A DNA stretch of 9,850 nucleotides from Avispirillum sp959601495. Its GTDB lineage: Bacteria; Bacillota; Clostridia; Oscillospirales; CAG-272. Position 1 is the first letter of the stretch; the number at the start of each line of letters is the position of its first letter. Below the pieces are notes generated by a model. It saw only the letters and a list, made by a program, of their open reading frames with translations. It did no database searches and was not told the origin of the DNA. The stretch lies in NCBI GenBank assembly GCA_959601495.1, contig CAUGPT010000056.1:1-9850 (forward strand), written 5' to 3'. The translations under genes and the position numbers were made by a program. Shown piece by piece: positions 5,178-9,850 of the stretch.

Positions 5178-8100
5178 GAAAAAATGGACTGCCGCGCAGA
5201 GAAGCGCGATAGATGCGCGCGGCTGCGATCTGCTTTTGTCCGCCGCGGCGGGAAGCGGAAAGACCGCAACGCTTACTCAGCGCATCATCGAGCTTATAGA
5301 AAAAGACGGGGCAAGCGTTGACAGGATACTTGCCGTCACCTTTACGGAGGCTGCGGCGGCGGAGCTGCGCAGCCGTATTGCCGCCGCGCTGAACGCGGCA
5401 GCGGCGAAAAGCCCCGACGATCTTCATATCATACGGCAGATATCCGCATTGGAAAACGCGCACATTTCCACAATGCACAGCTTTTTCAATACGGAAACAC
5501 AGCCGTTCGCGGCGCGCTTCGGGCTTCCCCCGCAGTACCGCACACTTGACACTTCCGAAGCCGTCATTCTGCGCGGTGAGGCAGCGTCGGAGTGTATAGA
5601 TAAGCTTCTTTCCTCCGCGGACGGGACGGCGGCAGAGCGCTTTCGCCGCCTTGCGGACTGCATTTCCGGCGCAAAGCGGCAGGAATCTCTGGAAGAAGCG
5701 CTTATCGCAATAACAGATGACATGAAGACCGCGGGTATTGACACCGACGGCCTCAGAAAATACTGCGCCCGACTCAGGGACTGCTGCGGCGAGCCTTTCA
5801 AGACGGGCTGCTTTGACGGCGTTATTCGCCGTATGAAGATCGCGTCGGCATATTTTGTCGAGCGATTTACAGAGCTTGCCCGCGACATTCCCGAGGCAGG
5901 CTGCGACAATAAGGACGCTGCCGCAAACGGCGCGTGCCTTGAAGCGTCGCGGCGGCTCGGCATCGCGGCGGAGAGCGGATATGCCGCGGCATACGGGCTT
6001 CTTTCGTCCGTAAACTTTCCGTCCGTAAGCTCAAAAAAGGTAAGCGGGGCCGCGGCGGATGTTCACGCAGAGCTGAAGGATACGAAAGCCGATCTCAAAG
6101 ACGAGCTTGACAGCCTGAAAAAGCTCATATCGGCGCCCCCCGAGGAGATAAAAGATATTTCTCTCGCGAGCGCGGAGCTTTTGGAAACGCTTGCCGATAC
6201 CGTTGACTGCTTTGACAGCCTGTACTCGTCGGCGAAAAGAAAGCGCGGCGCCATAGATTTCAACGATATGGAACAGTTTGCGCTAAAGCTTTTCGTCTCT
6301 CCCGACGGCACCCCCACGCCGGAGGCAAAAGCCGTCGGAGAAAAATACGACTATGTGTTCATAGACGAATATCAGGACACAAACGAGCTTCAGGACAGGA
6401 TATTCTCCGCCATTGCATCGGCGGGTACGCGGTTCATGGTCGGTGACGTAAAGCAGTCCATATACGGCTTTCGCGGCGCGAGACCCGAGATATTTACCGA
6501 TTACCGCCGCCGCTGGTCAAACGGCGAGGGCGGCGGGCGCGCCGTGTTCATGAGCGAAAACTTCAGAAGCAGCGCCGCCGTTATAGATTTTTCAAACCTT
6601 GTGTCACGCTATATTTTCGCCACGGGAGCCACTCCCTTTGAAAAAGAAGACGAGCTTATCTGCTCAAAAATAAGTCCCGGCGGCGCAGAATACCGCCCCG
6701 TGACGCTGTGCCTTGTGGAAAAGGACTTCGAGACGGCGGATGACGGCGCGAAAAAAGCGAAAAAATCGGCGGACAAGACAAACCCCGAGGCGGAGTATGC
6801 GGCGGATGCCATAGCAAAGCTTCTTAAAAGCGGCACACTTGAGGACGGCTCCCCCGTGCACCCGGGGGATATTGCGATCCTTCTGCGCGGCGGCACTCAT
6901 GCCGAGGACTACGCCGCATCCCTTGCGGCGAGAGGAATACCCGCCGACAACGAGATCAGCGAAAACTTTTTCGCGTACGGCGAAGTGCTTCTGATGATCT
7001 GCCTGCTTCGCGCGGCGGACAATCCCGTACGCGACATATATCTTGCGGGAGCTATGAAAAGTCCCGTTTTCGGCTTTACTCTTGAAGAGCTTGTCAGCAT
7101 ACACGCAGGCGAGAAAACGCCTCTGTGGTATTCCGTACGCACATATGCGGCGCAGGGCGAGGACGCGGCGCTTCGCCTAAAGTGCACGGAGCTTTGCGAC
7201 AGGATTTCAAAGTGGCAGAACGCCGCATCCGAAATGTATGCCGATGAGATACTGCGGCTTGTTACGGATGATTCCGACATAAGAAATTACGGTGGAGACG
7301 CGGACAGAAGCCCCGCGGACATTGCCCGATCGCTTAAAATAATGGAAGATCACGCGGCGTCCGTCGCGCGGCGCGGCGGAGGTCTGCACGACCTTGTAAG
7401 GCATCTTGAGGCAATAACCGGAGAAAAGGATTCGGGCAGCGCGCCGAAGTCCGCGGACAGCGTAAAGATAATAACGATCCACCATTCAAAGGGACTGGAG
7501 TTCCCCGTATGTTTTCTGTGCGAGACCGACTCCGCATTTTCGGCGAAGTCCTCGTCGGCAAAGCTTGTTATGAAAAACGGCTGCGCCGCCATCGACCCGT
7601 ATGACAAAACGGGAACGAGGCAGCCCGTCTCCCCGCTGAAAGCGACGCTTTGCGCGTCGGTAAGGCTCGGCGAGACCGAGGAGGAGGCGCGGGTATTGTA
7701 CGTTGCGCTCACACGTGCGCGCGAGAGACTTATCGTAATGTGCAAAACGGACGACGCCGAAAAAACTCTTTCCGCGGCGGCCCGCCGCGCTGCGCATCCC
7801 GTCAGCGAATACGAAATATTCACCGCAAAAAGTCTCGCGCAGTGGATGATCGACGCCGCCGTAAGGTCTCCCGATAAATGCGTCAATATCGAAACGGTAA
7901 AGGCGGCAGACATCGGCAAGGTGACGCCTGTCTTTGCGGGCGAGCGCGGTGAGAAGGGTGCGGATATGTCGGCGTACTTTGCCGACAGCGGGAATTTCGT
8001 ATATGAAAATGACTATCTCAGCCGTATACCGTCAAAACTTACGGTGTCGGTGCTTGCACCGGATACGCTGAACGCTTCAGACGGCGCAAGCGTTGAACCC

Positions 8101-8727
8101 ACGCGCATTTTTGCGAAAAAAATGCCCGCAGAAGCACCGAAACCGAGATTTCTGTCATCGGAGCGGCACACTGCGTCCGAGGCGGGAATCGCAACGCACA
8201 TATTCATGCAGTTCTGCGACTGGAAAAATCTCTTCGAAAACGGAGCGGCGGCAGAGCTTGAGCGCCTTTCGGAGAAGAAGTTCATATCAACCGAGAACGC
8301 TTCTCTTGTGCGGCTTGACGAGATCGAGCTGTTCAGGAAAAGCGGACTTATGCGCCGCCTTTTGGGGGCGAGAGAGGTACTGCGCGAGAAGCGCTTCAAC
8401 ACCGTGCTTCCCGCGGAGCGATTTACCACCGACCCGCAGCTCAGAAAAAAGCTGCGCGACGGCAATGTGACCGTGACCGTGCAGGGCGTTGTGGACTGTA
8501 TGTTTACCGACGCGGACGGGCGCAGTGTGCTTGTGGACTACAAAACGGACAGACTGTCGAAAAGCGAACTCGACGACCCGTCGCTTGCCGCGGCAAAGCT
8601 TACGGCGCGGCACAGCCGCCAGCTGGGGCTGTACAGCGAAATATGCAAAGGTATGCTGGGGCATCCCTTCGACGAGGTATATATATACTCGCTGCCTCTC
8701 GGGGATGTCATACCGGTAAAATTATAA
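5170..8727 (+). CDS. addA: AddA helicase-nuclease subunit of AddAB (RexAB)
   Basis: AddA is the 3'-5' superfamily 1 motor of the AddAB end-resection complex and carries the second nuclease. With the TTG start it has 1185 residues, close to the usual 1200-1250. Helicase motifs are all readable: P-loop GSGKT (28-32), TFTEAAAAEL (motif Ia), DEYQD (399-403, motif II), GDVKQSIYGFRGA from 425 (motif III), SENFRSS (motif IV), TIHHSKGLEFPV around His771 (motif V) and VALTRARERL with Arg849/Arg851 (motif VI). The C-terminal RecB-type nuclease has His1010, Asp1109 (QGVVD), Asp1123 and Lys1125 (VDYKTD), and a QLGLYSE helix. A Lys-rich stretch lies after motif IV (KKAKKSADK). The protein beginning LSEKKWTAAQ, read as Met-SEKKWTAAQ, matches how family members start, supporting TTG 5170 over ATG 5161 (three residues longer). 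It is second in the operon, with ywlG 13 nt after it. Identity is certain. Confidence 0.96.
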   Translation: MSEKKWTAAQRSAIDARGCDLLLSAAAGSGKTATLTQRIIELIEKDGASVDRILAVTFTEAAAAELRSRIAAALNAAAAKSPDDLHIIRQISALENAHISTMHSFFNTETQPFAARFGLPPQYRTLDTSEAVILRGEAASECIDKLLSSADGTAAERFRRLADCISGAKRQESLEEALIAITDDMKTAGIDTDGLRKYCARLRDCCGEPFKTGCFDGVIRRMKIASAYFVERFTELARDIPEAGCDNKDAAANGACLEASRRLGIAAESGYAAAYGLLSSVNFPSVSSKKVSGAAADVHAELKDTKADLKDELDSLKKLISAPPEEIKDISLASAELLETLADTVDCFDSLYSSAKRKRGAIDFNDMEQFALKLFVSPDGTPTPEAKAVGEKYDYVFIDEYQDTNELQDRIFSAIASAGTRFMVGDVKQSIYGFRGARPEIFTDYRRRWSNGEGGGRAVFMSENFRSSAAVIDFSNLVSRYIFATGATPFEKEDELICSKISPGGAEYRPVTLCLVEKDFETADDGAKKAKKSADKTNPEAEYAADAIAKLLKSGTLEDGSPVHPGDIAILLRGGTHAEDYAASLAARGIPADNEISENFFAYGEVLLMICLLRAADNPVRDIYLAGAMKSPVFGFTLEELVSIHAGEKTPLWYSVRTYAAQGEDAALRLKCTELCDRISKWQNAASEMYADEILRLVTDDSDIRNYGGDADRSPADIARSLKIMEDHAASVARRGGGLHDLVRHLEAITGEKDSGSAPKSADSVKIITIHHSKGLEFPVCFLCETDSAFSAKSSSAKLVMKNGCAAIDPYDKTGTRQPVSPLKATLCASVRLGETEEEARVLYVALTRARERLIVMCKTDDAEKTLSAAARRAAHPVSEYEIFTAKSLAQWMIDAAVRSPDKCVNIETVKAADIGKVTPVFAGERGEKGADMSAYFADSGNFVYENDYLSRIPSKLTVSVLAPDTLNASDGASVEPTRIFAKKMPAEAPKPRFLSSERHTASEAGIATHIFMQFCDWKNLFENGAAAELERLSEKKFISTENASLVRLDEIELFRKSGLMRRLLGAREVLREKRFNTVLPAERFTTDPQLRKKLRDGNVTVTVQGVVDCMFTDADGRSVLVDYKTDRLSKSELDDPSLAAAKLTARHSRQLGLYSEICKGMLGHPFDEVYIYSLPLGDVIPVKL

Positions 8728-8740
8728 TAAAAGGAACGTG

Positions 8741-9292
8741 ATGATCATGTACGAAGAAATAAGAAACGAGGCCGCAAAAACGGCAAAGGAGCTGTGCGAA
8801 GCGGCGAAACTGCACGCGGGGCAGATAGTTGTCGTAGGCTGTTCGACCAGTGAGGTATGCGGGCAGAAAATAGGAACGGCAAGCGTACCGGAGGTCGCCG
8901 AGGCGCTGTATGCGGGGCTGCGCGAGGTATTTGACCCCATGGGCGTATACATCGCAGCACAGTGCTGCGAGCATCTGAACAGGGCGATAGTGATAGAGCG
9001 CGCGGCAGCGGGCGGCGCGGACGCGGTCAACGTCGTGCCGCAGCCGAAGGCGGGCGGATCATTTGCGACCGCCGCATACAAAAACGCGAAGGACCCCGTC
9101 GTGCTCGAAGAGATCCGCGCTGACGCGGGACTTGACATCGGCAGAACGCTTATAGGTATGCACCTTAAGAAAGTGGCAGTGCCTCTGCGCCTTGCAAACG
9201 ACCGCATAGGAGAGGCGATAGTGACGGCGGCGCGGGTACGCCCGAAGTTCATCGGCGGCGCGCGCGCCGTGTACGACGAAAACCTGCTCTGA
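8741..9292 (+). CDS. ywlG: YwlG/UPF0340 (DUF436, TIGR01440) family protein
   Basis: This is a conserved cytosolic protein of unknown biochemical role, full length at 183 residues. Signature stretches are VVGCSTSEV (31-39), QCCEHLNRA (74-82), VVPQPKAGGSFAT (98-110), RADAGLDIG (126-134), GMHLKKVAVPLR (139-150) and RPKFIGGARAVY (167-178). Conserved Cys34 and the Cys75-Cys76 pair with His78 look like an active or metal-binding site, but this is inference. The start is ATG 8741 because AAGGA (8731-8735) ends five bases before it; GTG 8738 is too close and ATG 8747 (MYEEIRNEA) is also possible. It follows addA by 13 nt with no promoter between, so it should be co-transcribed with addBA. In Bacillus the gene sits near glyA and the ywlF sugar-isomerase gene, so its position here is different and does not by itself prove a repair role. 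Confidence 0.92.
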   Translation: MIMYEEIRNEAAKTAKELCEAAKLHAGQIVVVGCSTSEVCGQKIGTASVPEVAEALYAGLREVFDPMGVYIAAQCCEHLNRAIVIERAAAGGADAVNVVPQPKAGGSFATAAYKNAKDPVVLEEIRADAGLDIGRTLIGMHLKKVAVPLRLANDRIGEAIVTAARVRPKFIGGARAVYDENLL

Positions 9293-9317
9293 TAACTACG
9301 GCGCGGGTAACGGTTTT

Positions 9318-9412
9318 CGCGAGGCTTCGCGCCCCGCAGGGAGAACGATTTTGCGGGGCACCGCTCCCCGCACCCCGACATGGGGGACGATTTTTATGGG
9401 GCTTCGCCCCAT
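9318..9412 (+). repeat. Modular hairpin chain with an ACGATTTT linker
   Basis: Three hairpins occur in a row: CGCGA-ggct-TCGCG (9318-9331), TGCGGGG...CCCCGCA (9352-9372) and ATGGGGC-TTC-GCCCCAT (9396-9412). The two linkers are alike: CCCCGCAGGGAGAACGATTT (9332-9351) and CCCCGACATGGGGGACGATT plus TTT (9373-9395). Both follow the plan CCCC, spacer, GGG-rich, ACGATTTT. The unit is thus a hairpin plus linker of about 35-44 bp. It resembles GC-rich intergenic modules that I recall from clostridial genomes; no database check was possible. Confidence 0.6.
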
Positions 9413-9418
9413 GCCCCA

Positions 9419-9452
9419 CTTAGGGAGCTTTTTTGGGAAAAAGCTCCCTAAG
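9419..9452. other. 15-bp perfect stem with T/A-rich top
   Basis: CTTAGGGAGCTTTTT (9419-9433) pairs fully with AAAAAGCTCCCTAAG (9438-9452) around TGGG. No T-run follows on either strand, so it is not a standard terminator despite its strength. It directly continues the hairpin chain to its left and lies about 50 nt before the real terminator. Confidence 0.65.
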
Positions 9453-9505
9453 AACCCGAAAAAACCGGACTGGGTAAGGTAAAATCTATCAAGCAGAGAT
9501 AGCGA

Positions 9506-9536
9506 GCAAGGCTGCCGTCGGCAGCCTTGCTTTTTT
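9506..9536 (+). terminator. Intrinsic terminator of the addB-addA-ywlG operon
   Basis: GCAAGGCTGCC (9506-9516) pairs perfectly with GGCAGCCTTGC (9520-9530) around GTC and is followed by TTTTTT (9531-9536). It is the first textbook terminator after ywlG, 214 nt past its stop codon. The stem core matches the hairpin at 44-70. Confidence 0.9.
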
Positions 9537-9602
9537 GCTCGGCGCAGACAGCACGGCACCGCAAGCGCCCCGCCCGTCTTCGCGCCGAAGCTTTGAAACT
9601 GC

Positions 9603-9850
9603 AGGCTTTCAGTTTTTTGCAAAGCATTTCAAACTCTATCGTCAGCTTGCCGAACTTATGTAAAAGATGTGAGGGGCTACTGTCCCGGCAGTAGCCGCGA
9701 ACGGGCGCCGGCTTTCGGCTTTCCGAAATTGGAAAAGCGTTTCAAACTTTGTGGTCAGCTTGCCGAACGTAAGTGAAAAAAACGTGAAGGGACTGCTTTT
9801 CCGTAAGCAGCCACGGACGGGCGCCTGCTTTCGGCTTTCCGAAATTGGAA
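9603..9850 (-). repeat. Inverted copies of the flank repeat family, running off the edge
   Basis: The block GCTTTCGGCTTTCC occurs at 9711 and 9827, a 116-bp period, so one degenerate unit (about 9603-9710), one good unit (9711-9826) and the start of a third (9827 onward) are visible. Read on the minus strand, the good unit matches the left copy at 318-383 at 58 of 66 positions, and all eight differences are transitions. Hairpins: GGCTACTG (9675-9682) with CAGTAGCC (9689-9696), and CTGCTT (9793-9798) with AAGCAG (9805-9810), each with a six-base loop. GAAACTG...CAGTTTTTT (9595-9618) at the left edge could act as a weak secondary terminator. Positions 9537-9602, before the repeat, show nothing I can identify. 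Confidence 0.85.

Larger units (their letters stand above)
9293..9505 (+). other. Structured 3' region of the operon
   Basis: There is no gene here. The stretch holds three linked hairpins with a repeated linker (9318-9412), a 15-bp perfect stem (9419-9452), and a small stem CTATC/GATAG (9486-9502) leading into the terminator at 9506. As part of the addB-addA-ywlG mRNA it would form a heavily structured tail that could slow 3' exonucleases. The minus-strand open frame across it is not convincing as a gene. Confidence 0.6.

Noticed and set aside
9254..9271. GGCGCGCGCGCC-type palindrome at the end of ywlG
   Set aside because: It encodes the conserved IGGARAV motif with GC-rich codons, so coding constraint explains it.
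9296..9622. 108-codon minus-strand open frame in the right intergenic region
   Set aside because: It runs through the terminator and the hairpin chain, has low-complexity composition and shows no convincing start context.

Overview
The window looks like a stretch of chromosome from a fairly GC-rich member of the Clostridia, probably an Oscillospiraceae-like gut or anaerobic lineage. The evidence is an AddAB (RexAB) recombination nuclease of the Gram-positive type, a YwlG/UPF0340 protein, a small two-helix membrane protein resembling the clostridial DUF6106 group, consensus sigma-A promoters with extended -10 boxes, and strong Shine-Dalgarno sequences paired with TTG starts. The genus cannot be fixed from sequence reading alone.

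Layout. Positions 1-512 hold no convincing gene; they carry hairpins and tandem copies of a dispersed repeat of roughly 100 bp. Positions 513-1124 (minus) encode a small predicted lipoprotein. A strong intrinsic terminator (1148-1197, minus) separates it from the DUF6106-like gene upstream (1217-1768, minus). Two back-to-back promoters at 1815-1899 then drive that gene leftwards and the addB-addA-ywlG operon rightwards. addB (1953-5177) and addA (5170-8727) overlap by 8 nt, and a ywlG-like gene (8741-9292) follows 13 nt after addA. Downstream, 9293-9505 is a chain of hairpins ending in a classic intrinsic terminator (9506-9536). After that, 9603-9850 carries the same repeat family as the left end, in inverted orientation, and runs off the window edge.

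Function. AddA is the UvrD-like ATPase/helicase with a RecB-type nuclease at its C-terminus. AddB supplies the second nuclease and an iron-sulfur cluster. Together they would resect double-strand ends for RecA loading. All catalytic motifs of both nucleases, the AddA helicase motifs and the four AddB cluster cysteines are readable, so the complex should be active. The AddB P-loop is badly degraded, and two positions that contact Chi in the Bacillus enzyme appear changed. YwlG is a conserved protein of unknown role, probably co-transcribed.

I found no convincing undescribed multi-gene system. The most interesting non-coding signal is the repeat family. Each copy has a six-base-loop hairpin whose stem changes by compensating substitutions while the loop stays close to ACGGAA. 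The copies sit just beyond the outer 3' ends of the genes at both edges, in the same orientation relative to those genes. A second structure is a modular hairpin chain after ywlG.
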